In this document: one piece after another, positions 1 to 11,011 of the stretch | How positions within the stretch are numbered: the stretch's first letter is position 1 | How the letters are laid out: each line of letters opens with the position of its first letter | Assembly: GCA_022578605.1 (NCBI GenBank) | Contig: MU394105.1 | Span: 237,428-301,427 of the forward strand | Length of the DNA: 64,000 nt | Source of the DNA: Camillea tinctor | Taxonomy: Eukaryota; Ascomycota; Sordariomycetes; Xylariales; Xylariaceae | Direction of reading: 5' to 3' | Translations under genes and position numbers: made by a program | The notes under the pieces: generated by a model | The model's input: the letters and a program-made list of their open reading frames with translations, nothing else | The model's database searches: none | What the model was told of the DNA's origin: nothing

Positions 1-3000
1 TATGCACACACATGTAAAAGGACTGAAAAGAAAGAGAGAAAGAAAAGAACCTGGTATGGTGTAGATGACAGGTGATACCTCAAGCCTCGTGATCAAGTCT
101 AGGTATGCAGGTCTAGGGATGGAAATGGTGGCAGATAATGTTTGCAGTTTTCGTGAGGCTCTGCGGTTACCATGGAATCGGTACCGTCCAACGCATTGAC
201 AATGCCTTGTCTAGCAGTAGTCTATATCTAACACACACCCCAGCCCGGCATTGAACCTGTCAGGTACGCACCGGGTAGTTTAGCTAAGTATCAGATGGTG
301 TTGTAGAGGATGAAGTCAAATGTACTGGGCATGGATAGAACAGTGGGTGGTATATGTAGGTACCTGCCTCTTACCTCCTACCTATATCCTATTCCTTATA
401 TAATAAATACCACAGCATCCAAGGTGCTGAGCTGGAGTGAATATTGTGTTGTACTGGAAATGAAAAACAATGGGGGAAAAAAGAAAAGGGGAAAAAAAGA
501 GAAAACACTAAAAAAAAATAAAAATAAGATAAAGTGAAAGATGTAGAACGGAAGGAAGAGAACTGGAATTTCCTGATACTTAGTAAGTAGGAAGAAATGA
601 TAATGACCTGAGGCACAAACACGGGTAAACCTGGGTGACAAGGCTACAAATCAACCAAGGTCCTAAGAAACGTCCGGAAAAGACTTTTGGTTCTCCTAAA
701 TAAGCTTTAAGTTTGATTTTTTAACTTTGGCTTAAAGTTTTTTTTTCAAAAGAAGCCAGGTAAGTAAGTAAGTACGTAGGAAAGAGCTATGTATATTGGT
801 ATGTATCTGTGCCTATAAGTAAGGCAAGGTCTAACCTGTAAGCTGAAGTTAATTGGAAGTAAGGTATGATTAGTACGATCGATACATGGGTGAATGTATT
901 ATTATGTATGTTAGTTACCTAGGTTAGGTACATACATGGCATATACATCGGGAAACACACTCACGTGTCGAAGTACCTCAACCCAGCCTTAATGTACCAA
1001 AGGTTCATTCCGATATGAGAAGAAAGAGCTATATGCACGTACATATATACCTCTATACACATATATATACTTTATGTAGGTATGTGTGCATCGAGGGACG
1101 AGACAGACAAGAATGCCTGTTTGTCTGCCTGCCTACACTACACTAACCCTACCTACCTATAGATTAGAGCCCCTCCTGATCTGGTCACGCCCCTTGGTCA
1201 GCTTGCCTTTTGGAGCCACATGTGCTGCCACACCCTACCTCATATCTGCATACTTACAAGATATAAATGGAGCATTTTATGTGGGTGAATACATTACACT
1301 AGGTATAAAAGTTGAAAAACAAAACAAAACAAACAACAAAAAATCAAACAATTAACTCCAATACGAGGTACTATTACTATGTATATATGGCATAACTTAT
1401 ATATACTTTATAACTGAGTTTTAAAATATTTGGCTTAGTATGGCGCTATTAAGTGTGAAAAGGGGTAGATGTAATATGGTATCTACCTAGGTACTAAACA
1501 TGTACTCCGTACATACTCGAAGGCTTTCCATTACCCCACCCCCACTACGGACACTAACTCTATTACCTAGCACATAGTAATGAACATACTACTTCCCTCC
1601 TAAACGCATCCATGGGCAATACCACTAACCTAAACTCAGCTACATGTAACCCGGGTAACTTCGGCAGTACTTAGCATAGGTACATATTTAAACAGCCTAA
1701 AGGTACACATGACAATTTGGTCTTATCTTCACTGCTTATCGGCACAGGGATGCAAGTACTAGATACGTAGTAGGGTAGGTAGGGTAGGTACTTAGGTGCT
1801 GACCTTAGGTTTATTTATTCCCTTATTTGTTTACAAACAAGGGATCATTAGGTTAATTTGTTGCGAACAAGTTGGGCACCGTCCCTACGGATTACTTGAA
1901 CCTAAGCATCTCTTACGACCCGTGTGCATTCCCATCTTCCTATTGGCCGTGAATAGCTCTCATGTCGGCAGGTACCTAGGAAGTAGGTATGGTATGATCG
2001 GGATCTGATAGGTAAATACACATCAGCACCCAGGCGAGTCAGTTTCGCTACCACCGCCATGTCAAACCTCCGTGTATGAGAAATATTGTCACCTGCCTGG
2101 AGTCTGCCCCGTCTTATGTAGGTTAGAGTACTACATGCATATACGCAGTTGCTATCAACTGAAATCCACCCAGTCATCTTGCTGTCTTATCTCATCGTGG
2201 TTGCATCCGACCAATTCTCCGCATCGGCCCCCAAATCAGTTATTCACATGAACTATTTTATAAAAGGGGAAAGGAAAGGAAATGAAAAACATGGCTATAA
2301 TCTTCACTTGTAGTATAATCCTTGATGACTCATGAGTTGCTAGATATGTGGTCGGGTAGCTTACTTAAATATGAGTGTTTTGTTATTTTATATCAAAGGG
2401 ACGTCTGGCTCATACCCATGCCAACCCCCATCCTATCGTTTGAACTAATAATACTCAAAATATCGATGTATATATGCCATGAAGAGTTCAAATGAACCAT
2501 GCTTGAATCTACTACTCGGCTCGAGTTGTTCCCAATATTCTCCTATACTGCATAAGGGGGCTGTAGTCATGGTCATAAATCTCTCGTAGACGACAAAGAA
2601 GTTACACATATAAAAAGTCCCATTTGTCTAAGCCAGAATTTCCTAGTCGATAAGTATAACCTAATTTATCCCACTTGTTTCCATATTATATGCGTATTAT
2701 GCTGTGTTATGATATAGTCCTAGACCCAGGGAAAAGAGTAACGCAAGAATGGTATGTGGTCGTCAACTGGTGTGGCTCACAACATTGGTCTTAATTACTA
2801 CCTACCTAACCTATCAAGCCTACGTACTATATATAGGTGCTTAGCCATGTGTACACAATATTGAGTAATAGTATGGAATGGAAGGCAACTTAGCACGGTG
2901 CGGGAACTATGCCTACGTCATCTCCTGTAGGTAGGTTAGAGAGCTATAGATTTGATCAATGAACCTTCAGAGTATGGTAGGGATAAAGTTGTATTCAATC

Positions 3001-3590
3001 TTCGAATGCTGTCATCCCCAAAGCATCATTGGGCATTTCATATTCCACCTAAACAACCTCCCTAGGGTAAATGAAGAAAATCATCAAGTAGTGTTGCAAG
3101 CGATAGCATTTTTCTTATATTACATTATTTGGTTAAGTAATCTTGGAGGTCTTCGACACCATTTGTAGAAATTCGGACTGCGGGGAAGAGAAGAGGCTGA
3201 GCCTGCGAACACGAGCTAAACAAAGTGGTTTCAGGATAGAAGAGACAAATCTCGTCCAATGCCCACAGACTTGCCAAGACCGCGAACCCTGTTTAATTGT
3301 GCGACGATGAGTTGGCTAGAGGGCCGACCAGTGGAGATTGGGAATGGGTGAAGGGGCCAAGCAACGCCGACTCACTCTAAGCGCCTTTTTTGTCTCGAGC
3401 GTGATGTCACCTGTTGCTCCTCACTGATTCAGCTTTATCTGCTTCTTTGTTAATTTATATCGTAAGGGGGAAAATAGTCAGGAAATCCTTGGGCCACAGA
3501 ACCTTTTCTCCTTGTTCACCTACCACACAACGATATCAACTGCAAAAAAAAGCTTCTCACCAAAAAACGACATAATCACTCACACCAATT
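1..3590. other. gene-free AT-rich spacer
   Basis: No reading frame here resembles a protein; the open frames are short and of skewed composition. The stretch holds many short GTAGGT/ACCTAC runs and TA-rich simple sequence. The last 150 bases are probably promoter and 5' leader of the gene starting at 3597, with a pyrimidine-rich run followed by CA-rich sequence just before the ATG. Confidence 0.6.
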
Positions 3591-3596
3591 AAAATC

Positions 3597-4100
3597 ATGG
3601 ATTTCATCAACAAGCTCAGCGGGGATTCCAAGGAGGAGGAGGAGCGCAAGAGACTAGAGGAAGCCGAGAAAGCAAAGGCCAATGGCGGATTCATGGACAA
3701 GTTGAGCTCCATGGTCGGCGGTAAAGAAAGCGAGAAGGAAGAAGAAAAGTCTAGCGGCGGGTTTCTGGATAAAATAAATGCTGCGGCTGGCGGTGGTAAG
3801 GAGAGTGAGAAGAATGAAGATGCTCTTGACAAAGGTTCGCCCCCCCCGCCCCTCCGCTCCTCTGTGCATTTATTTTTGTATCGAGTCACAGCCAAATCGC
3901 ATATTATCTCCCTCAAACCTATTAACCTATTCATCTTAGGTGTCGATTGGGTTCAGAAGCACGTTCTTGGCCAGGGAGACCAAAGCAACGAGAGCGCCAT
4001 CGAGCAGGCCAAAGACGAGCAAATTTCCGACTACATTCGTGGCCAGTACAAGAAGACCACTGGCACAGATTTCCCGATTAAGGACAAGGACCGCTCCTAG
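3597..4100 (+). CDS. small hydrophilic charged protein, DNA-damage-responsive-like
   Basis: Two exons, 3597-3834 and 3940-4100, joined across a 105-bp intron (donor GGTTCG, acceptor TCTTAG), give a 132-residue protein. It opens MDFINKL and has three diverged copies of a motif of the type GGFMDKL(S/N) (near residues 1-8, 31-40 and 54-63), separated by Glu/Lys-rich helical linkers. The C-terminal part (VDWVQKHVLGQG then ISDYIRGQYKKTTGTDFP) resembles small Sordariomycete proteins often labelled DNA damage-responsive; that label comes from recall of the family and no enzymatic role is known. There is no signal peptide or membrane segment, so it is probably cytosolic. The intron length is a multiple of three and it contains no stop in frame, so an unspliced mRNA would encode 167 residues. 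It lies tail to tail with the GPI-protein gene at 4822-5553. Confidence 0.8.
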   Translation: MDFINKLSGDSKEEEERKRLEEAEKAKANGGFMDKLSSMVGGKESEKEEEKSSGGFLDKINAAAGGGKESEKNEDALDKGSPPPPLRSSVHLFLYRVTAKSHIISLKPINLFILGVDWVQKHVLGQGDQSNESAIEQAKDEQISDYIRGQYKKTTGTDFPIKDKDRS

Positions 4101-4821
4101 GTTTAATGATGCAGACGGAGAGGACAGGCACACCACCGTCATATTTATTTCGAGTTGAAGAAAATAAGCAGGGCGGGAAAGGAAATACGCACTCCCCTTG
4201 TTGGAAACGGATCTATGCATACTTTCGGGCCCTTGCGTTATGAGATGGCCCCATGACGTATGTAGTTGTTGAGTAGATACTCCGTTATGCACCGAGCACA
4301 AAGAAAATAAAAACATTAGAAGACCTGTAATATTTACAAGCTTTTTATCGGTGGTTTAAACCTAGTCCTAATATCACTCCAGCCATAAGAGAAGAAACCC
4401 CAGACAACGTATAGCAATATTCTGAAATGGTAATAGCCCCGGAGAAGCCTCATGTTAAGTACCCTAGATGACAAGGAGGAATCATGGCGTTTAAGACGTA
4501 TAAATCTTTTTTATATATATAAAAAAACAGTATATTTGTCCCTGGTTACTCTATATCGAGAAAACAGTACGTACCTAACACTTCAAGCAACTCATTATTG
4601 GAAATAAATACCAAAACACCTATATATCTAAAAGAGAGCGACTTGGGCAAAAGAAAGCAAAACACATCGCCAAAGGAGCGTTCTAAACTCATCCACAGCA
4701 ACATTCTTCTAATACTCGTTCATCCCTGAAGTCCATCTACACCTAATATCGCATAATCTCGCGCCATAAATTCACCTTACCAAACTTTCTCCTCCCCCTT
4801 TCCCAGCACCACCTCCTTTTC

Positions 4822-5553
4822 TTACAACAACGCGGCTAAACCAACTGCAAGAGGGATCACCAAGCTGCCCATCGCGGCGGCAGCCATCGGAGCAGCAGCG
4901 GCTGTTTCGGCTGGCGCGGTCTCTGCCGCCGTGCTAGCCGTCGTCGCCGTCGCAGTCTCGATACCGACCGCGCTGCTGCTGTCCGCGGCGCCGGCGGTAG
5001 TTGTTGGTGCAGAAGAGGTGGTTGCGCCCGTATTAGTAGCATCTGTCGTCGTCGGCACCGGCGTCGGGGAGGCGGTAGTTGCTGTTATGTTTGTCAGCGA
5101 GAGTGGGAAACATTCTGTCAAACTATACCCCTTGGTCCCCCCTTTCCCTCGATGAGAAAAGAAAGACGGAGTCTCAACATTGCACTTAAAAGGAAAAAGA
5201 AAATGGGGATCGCAAAACCTACCGCTAGCGCTCCTCCACCAGTCCCACCACCACCCCCTCCACCTGCAGTCGTCCAGCAGGTCCAGGACATCGTTGTCGT
5301 CGTCTACGCCCCAGGCGCATGCGGCGCACTCCGCGATGCGCCCCCGCGACTCTAGCGTGCATACGCACGCGCGGTAGGCGTCGTCGCCGTCGGTGGAGCG
5401 GTCGCACCGCGAGGATAGGTCGATGGTGTACTGGCAGGTGGCTAGGCAGCGCTGCGGTACGTCGGAGGCGGATACGGTGTTCTCTGCTGCGGCTAGGGGG
5501 GAGGAAGTAAGAGAAAGGAGGAGAGGGAGGAATGGGAGGAGGAGGGGATGCAT
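4822..5553 (-). CDS. GPI-anchored cysteine-rich cell-surface protein
   Basis: Reading leftwards, exon 1 is 5553-5223 and exon 2 is 5114-4822, split by a 108-bp intron (donor GTAGGT, branch TTGACA, acceptor CAG); the product has 207 residues. It begins with a signal peptide (MHPLLLPFLPLLLSLTSSPLAAA), followed by a compact domain with about eight cysteines (CLATC, SRC, ACVC, ECAAC, DDC) and an unusual Trp-rich patch near residue 100. A Thr/Ser/Ala-rich stalk of about 70 residues follows, and the protein ends in a hydrophobic tail (GSLVIPLAVGLAALL) typical of GPI attachment. It is probably a cell-wall or plasma-membrane protein. The Cys spacing is like fungal secreted GPI proteins but does not clearly match the CFEM pattern. 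As in the neighbouring gene, the intron is a multiple of three and stop-free. Confidence 0.8.
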   Translation of the reverse strand: MHPLLLPFLPLLLSLTSSPLAAAENTVSASDVPQRCLATCQYTIDLSSRCDRSTDGDDAYRACVCTLESRGRIAECAACAWGVDDDNDVLDLLDDCRWRGWWWDWWRSASGRFCDPHFLFPFKCNVETPSFFSHRGKGGTKGYSLTECFPLSLTNITATTASPTPVPTTTDATNTGATTSSAPTTTAGAADSSSAVGIETATATTASTAAETAPAETAAAAPMAAAAMGSLVIPLAVGLAALL

Positions 5554-5559
5554 GGTGGT

Positions 5560-7620
5560 GATGATGATGGTGGTTATGATAGTAGTGGTTTTGTTTGAGT
5601 GGTCGATGATAGGTTATTTGGTTTAATAGGAGAGTCTGCGATGGAAAGGTACGACGGGAGTAAAGATGGAAGTCCTACGGGTGGCGATGAGATGCATATA
5701 TATACTGTTCACGAGCTTGGAAAGAAGATATCTACAGACCTACGGACCGTCAATAACGAGACTGCTAGGTTAGGTTATGCCTACGAACTTGCTTCGTCTT
5801 TCTCGCCTTCAACCTAATCTCACATTATCCGAAACCCTAGCGAATGCATGATTATCTGCCCACTGCAACTATGTCGAGATCCGCTCTAGCATGCCGACTT
5901 CTCTCCCGAGTGGTGTTACGTACTTGACCGGCCGTCCGCCCGCCCACCCGGAGCAGCAAGACCGCAGTGGCAGATGCAAGGCCGCGAGTCCGACAAACTG
6001 CGCGAAGACGATAGGTAGAGACAGGCCGAGAGCGAGCATAGCCATAGCATATTAGCTGAGCCAAGAGGTCGAGGTAGCGACGGCCAAGGCTGTGATGGAA
6101 CCCCCCCTTTCGCCCTTTTCGCGGGCCTGGACTCGTACTGAAGATCACGATTTTAAGCTTAATAGCGTATACGTGGATATTGCAGCCGGGGATGCAGGTT
6201 AAACTCGTTCCCAAGCATGCGAAGTGATGTGTATATGTATAGCATAGCCACAACGGTATAAGTGCCAAGCTCACCCGAACCTCGTCTGAGCCAGCTGACT
6301 GGATCTTCTCGAAGGTGCATCTGCCATGATAGCACCTTGGCGTGACCCCTGGACAAGCTGAAACTGAGTCTTAAGAAAAGAAAAAAGCGCAACTGCCGGA
6401 TCTTGTTTCTGTACCAGTCTGGTTCGTATACACCCGGGAACGGTACCGGTGATATCGGCGATTTGCTTGTTAAGTTGGAAATAAGGGTATACGGGAGGGT
6501 TTACCATAGACATTAGCCCCTATGTTCCACATTCCGGTGATATAACAAGCCAGCATTTCGTTTATGCATCAGAGAGAGAATACTATTCGACCAGACTATT
6601 TCTCCCAATTTTTCCCCGTTAGAGAATCCAAGTTACTCAATGTTTCTCCTTACCTAACTCAGTACTTTCTTTGCCTATCATGGGACTACAAAGTGCCCCA
6701 GAGACCGGGAGAAGGGTACCCTATGAAATTTATTTTCAAGCAGCTCAAATGAAAAATTATCGACTGGCGATATAAAATATGGGCTTATAGAAGAAAATCC
6801 GGAAAGTGGACGGATGTTGATATCGTCGTATGTCTTCGGGACCTCAAAGCAATGGACCCAACTGTGGCTGAAAGAGCTGTGTGGCTAGTGTATATGGCGC
6901 ATATCTCACTTACACCTTGTGGGGACATTATCGGTTTATGTTTGTTGTTTGATTCTTATAGAAATTGACAAAAAAAAGTATACTGCATACCTAGGTACCT
7001 AGGTAGATAAAGAAATGGTTTTCATAGCATTAAAGATGTTTTACATATTTATATCAGGCGTTTGTAGCTGACAAACCTTCCGGACCACCTGTAACCACTT
7101 AAGTAGTAAGTGAGACAGGGTTAGCTGCGAGGTCGAGAAAATTTGATGTAGTTTGCTCAATGGAATGTATGGGGTGGTACATCTTTAGTGCGCAAAGGAG
7201 GTTCGGAGTTTGTTTCCCCATAGTCTAAAAAAAGCCAGGATGAAGAAGTTAAAAGACCCATCTGTCACCGTCCCCCCTTATTACCTAGGTACCTAACGTT
7301 GCATTCGTTTTACTTTCCTAACCTAGGTAGGCCTTTAGATCCAACGAACTCGCCGAGGAGACTGACTTGACGATTAAAAGGGGGAATTCTTTTGCTTCAA
7401 GTATGGGGAGGCAATTGAGTAATTTCGAGTATTAAATAAAATCTCATTCTTTTATATGTTTTACGCCAAAATTATTTTTAATGGTTCTTTTTTTGTGAAT
7501 CTGGGTTATCACCGGCTTCAAGTTAGGGGGGAGACGCGCCACGGGTTTTGGGGGAGCGCGTCTAGTGCGTGCGTAGGCAAGCGGTTTGGTTTACGGTCTA
7601 GGGCCGACTTCGGACCTTCT
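5560..7620. other. intergenic spacer, no gene recognised
   Basis: About 2 kb upstream of the BCS1-like gene. A patch near 5930-6130 is richer in GC and holds open frames on the minus strand, but their translations are Arg-rich and resemble no family. A perfect palindromic run of TACCTAGGTA type lies at 6989-7006, with another at 7282-7296. Confidence 0.5.
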
Positions 7621-7625
7621 TCAGG

Positions 7626-9170
7626 ATGGCCCGGCCATTTCACGTTGGCATTGGACCGGCTCATTGGCTTCTCGATCCATCGGTCTATGGCGTCGGGTTC
7701 ATGAGGGAGGTCGTTGGCCGCTGGGCATCTGATCTCGATATCACGCGACTGGGAAGCCTCATCGCGTGCGTCAGCGCGGCGCCGGCTGTCTGGCGATTCC
7801 TTAGAGGAGCCTGGCACGACGTATATGGTTGGATACGGCAGTTTTTCCTGGCTTCCGTGACTGTACCCGCAAAGGACCCATTGAACACACCTGTCCATGT
7901 TTGGGTCTTAGACAATGTCATCAAAACTCGGAGCATACGATCGTTTACGGCTCGCACGAAAGCCCGCGCCGGTGCAGCGGCAGACAAAGCCGCGCATCTC
8001 AAGAAGTCACGCCGCGAGGTGGATTATGTACCTCATTTCGAGACTACATGGTTCTGGCATAGTGGCAGTCTTTTTGTCTTCACCCGCTCCCTGGCCAGAT
8101 TTAAGTCGTTGATGATGGATCCTGGGTATGACGGTATTAGTGGCGAAGAGTTCACTATCAGCTGTCTCGGATGGTCTACCGAACCTATCAGGAGACTGAT
8201 CCAGACCTGCCAGGAAGACGCTGATAATCAAGCGCAGTACTTCGTCCTTATATACACCCCGGACTCATCGTATTATGGCGGGGGCTGGAAGCTCAAGATG
8301 CGCAAGCCGATCCGCCGCCTAGACACGGTCCACTTTGATGACGGGGTCAAGCAAGACCTTTTGGCTGATATCAGGAAGTATCTTGATCCTAAGACTAAGA
8401 GGTGGTATCAAACACGTAATATGCCCTATCGTAGGGGGTATTTATTCCATGGTCCTCCAGGAACGGGAAAGTCGTCGCTATGCGCCGCTCTCGCCGGCGA
8501 ATTTGGGCTAGATCTATATGAACTAAAGATTCCTAGTATAAAGACAGACGAGAACCTAGAATCTATGTTCATGACAATCCCGCCGCAATGCATTGTCCTC
8601 CTCGAGGACATCGACGCTATTTGGGCTGACAGGGACGTGAACGCGGAGAAGGTCACGAACCCCACCGCAAACAAGAGGCATATTCGTTCGAGCTGTACGC
8701 TTTCTGGTCTCTTGAATGTCTTAGATGGTGTCGGGTCCCAAGAAGGTCGGATCGTGATCATGACGACGAATAAACCGGAGCAGCTAGACAGCGCTCTCGT
8801 CCGGCCCGGCCGCGTCGACATGAAAGTACACCTCGGCTACATCAACCGCACATCGGCTGAGCAGATGTTCCTCCGCATGTTCGCGCCAGATCTCGATAAC
8901 CCCTTTGCAGCCCCATCTCCCGACAACGATGAGAGCGTACTAGAGAAAGATCCACAGAGGGATGCCGAGCTCATGGGGAGGCTGGCCTCGCAGTTCTCGA
9001 TGCAGATCCCCGAGGAAGCGCTCACGCCCTCGCAGCTGCAGGGGTTCTTTCAGTTAAACCTCGATAGCCCTATCGATGCAGTCTCGAAAATCTCAGGCTG
9101 GGTCGAGAAGCAGATGTCTAGTTCGTCATCTGATGATGATGTCGAGATTGTCGATGACGGAAAGTCATAA
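7626..9170 (+). CDS. BCS1-like AAA ATPase
   Basis: Single-exon gene of 514 residues. The N-terminal half (about residues 40-230) looks like the BCS1 N-terminal domain, with a weak hydrophobic segment (LGSLIACVSAAPAVWRFL) that could be the single membrane helix. The AAA module follows: Walker A GPPGTGKSS at residues 276-284, Walker B IVLLEDID at 323-330, sensor-1 region IMTTNKPEQLD near 378, and the arginine-finger region LVRPGRVD. Yeast Bcs1 is an inner-mitochondrial-membrane ATPase that translocates the folded Rieske protein into complex III. Filamentous fungi carry many BCS1-like paralogues with other or unknown roles. This one is longer than Bcs1 (about 450), has an acidic Ser/Asp tail and lacks an obvious mitochondrial presequence, so it is more likely a divergent paralogue than the Rieske chaperone. 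The ATG is the first in frame before the conserved region. Confidence 0.9.
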   Translation: MARPFHVGIGPAHWLLDPSVYGVGFMREVVGRWASDLDITRLGSLIACVSAAPAVWRFLRGAWHDVYGWIRQFFLASVTVPAKDPLNTPVHVWVLDNVIKTRSIRSFTARTKARAGAAADKAAHLKKSRREVDYVPHFETTWFWHSGSLFVFTRSLARFKSLMMDPGYDGISGEEFTISCLGWSTEPIRRLIQTCQEDADNQAQYFVLIYTPDSSYYGGGWKLKMRKPIRRLDTVHFDDGVKQDLLADIRKYLDPKTKRWYQTRNMPYRRGYLFHGPPGTGKSSLCAALAGEFGLDLYELKIPSIKTDENLESMFMTIPPQCIVLLEDIDAIWADRDVNAEKVTNPTANKRHIRSSCTLSGLLNVLDGVGSQEGRIVIMTTNKPEQLDSALVRPGRVDMKVHLGYINRTSAEQMFLRMFAPDLDNPFAAPSPDNDESVLEKDPQRDAELMGRLASQFSMQIPEEALTPSQLQGFFQLNLDSPIDAVSKISGWVEKQMSSSSSDDDVEIVDDGKS

Positions 9171-11011
9171 TAAGTCGTTGTGTTGCGCAGTATAGGGCGC
9201 GGTAAATATCTATGTAAATAGATATATAGAGAGGGAGAGAGAGACAGAGAAAGAGAAGGTGGAAGGAAGATATACTGTATCATATAGTTTGTACACTTAA
9301 GTCAATTTACCCAGGACTGGATACTTATAGATTGGGAATATCGGAGTTGAAAAGAAACGGTATTGCGTTTGCATTGGGATGGAGGATACTGGTGATGATG
9401 AAGGGGAAGAAAAAACATATTATCTACTGTAATGTACATTAGTCGTTGAGTTTCATCCTCTATTTCACAACTTCCGCTGTGCTTCGTCCTTTTCGTTCCC
9501 CACCAAAGCTACCGACTAAGAGCCAGGAACAATATAAATACTGCATAATCTACTTCTAGTTGTTAAAACAAGCCAGTGATTGGGCCTATATCTATGGGGA
9601 GGGCGAACTAATTTGAAAACTAACCCACTATATTGCTTCTATTCTAGTTCATAACTTTCTGTGCTTTATTATAATTTATGAGGTGACTGAATCCCACATC
9701 AATTTTGCCTGAATTATTATGTATACCATAGTTCTGAATCTCTTAACCCCTATGAATTTTGCTTGAAACCCCCATCTTTAAGCTTACCTTTTTTGTAGCG
9801 TAACTAATATCTTTTTGACCCCGCGGTGCCATCTGTTTAAGAAATAACATCTCTAGGCGGTGCGAGAGTATACGTGGAATTTGCCCCTGGGTATGTGTGC
9901 ATAGGTAACTAATAGTATAATCCTTTTTTGAGCTTGCCAATGACTCTTCTAAGTTCTTAGTACGAGGTTGCAATGATATCAATGAGATGAATGGACTTAT
10001 ACACAACTTTATGGCAAGTTTTTACTGGGTTAGGGGTTTTTGGTTGCTCTTATCAACTTCAATGTTCTTCATCAATTAAGCCTGTTTCGTCCAGTAGTGG
10101 CTCTTGGGAGTTGTCATAGCGGGAGCAAATGGAACCATTCTTTAGCCCACGTGCGGTCAGCTTTGTGGGTATTAGCTAGGCCAATACTCAACCCAGGTCA
10201 ATAGTTTCGATATCCTTTCAATGCTTCAATCAGCTTGTAGGAGCCATCATACAGAATATTGATTTAGATAATTCTGGGTTTTACGTGCTTAAATTGAGAC
10301 CACGAGTTGGACCAATTGACCCAATGGTTGACGCGCAATGTTGCTATGAGCAGTACAATACATAGACTACCTACCTAAGTAGGGATTATTATACGTGAAA
10401 GGTCGTAGAGGTGCGAGAGTAAACAAGGATCATGCTGCTACATAGAATAACCCTATGTAGAATTAGGTGCTGAAGGGCAGGGGATAATATCACGCAAGAA
10501 GATGTAATCGTATTTACAAAGTTGTATAAGCAAGTCCAGGATTTGAATTGAGGTCAATTCGTGAAAAGATAGAAAAGCCTATCAACGATGCTGCTCTATC
10601 TGCAAAGGTCTGGATCAGCATTCTGAACCCCTCAACACGGCCGAAAAGATAGCTATGCGACCTTCCCGGTTGATCCTAGCTTCGTGAGCTCACCCGTCAC
10701 TAACAGCCGTCGCTCATCTCGGAAAACAACCCAAGAACAACTTGCTAGCCAAGACAGATTGTTCCTGTACCTGCAACCGACCTGCCCAAAGCGTATACGA
10801 ATCCCATGAGCATCTTCCCGTATTGGTGGCTTGATAATGCTTCGCCGCTCGATCTTTGAGATTTAGGTAGTTGATAAATACCGAGTCACCCTTCGCCGGA
10901 TCGCCCTCGAGACGTTCACCGTCTAGTCTTACTATCCGCAACCTTGGTGCCGTTCGCTCGGTAAGTAAGTATTCTTCATCTTTTAGATATCTAGTACCCG
11001 ATATCACTAAG
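9171..11011. other. intergenic spacer, no gene recognised
   Basis: A GA-rich simple run (GAGAGAGAC type, about 9227-9260) follows the BCS1-like gene and is probably 3' UTR. The rest is AT-rich with no convincing frame. The last 300 bases should hold the promoter of the S28 peptidase gene. Confidence 0.5.

Noticed and set aside
5852..6274. 140-codon minus-strand frame in a GC-richer patch
   Set aside because: Arg-rich, no domain, overlaps other equally long frames, no splice or start context; most likely compositional.
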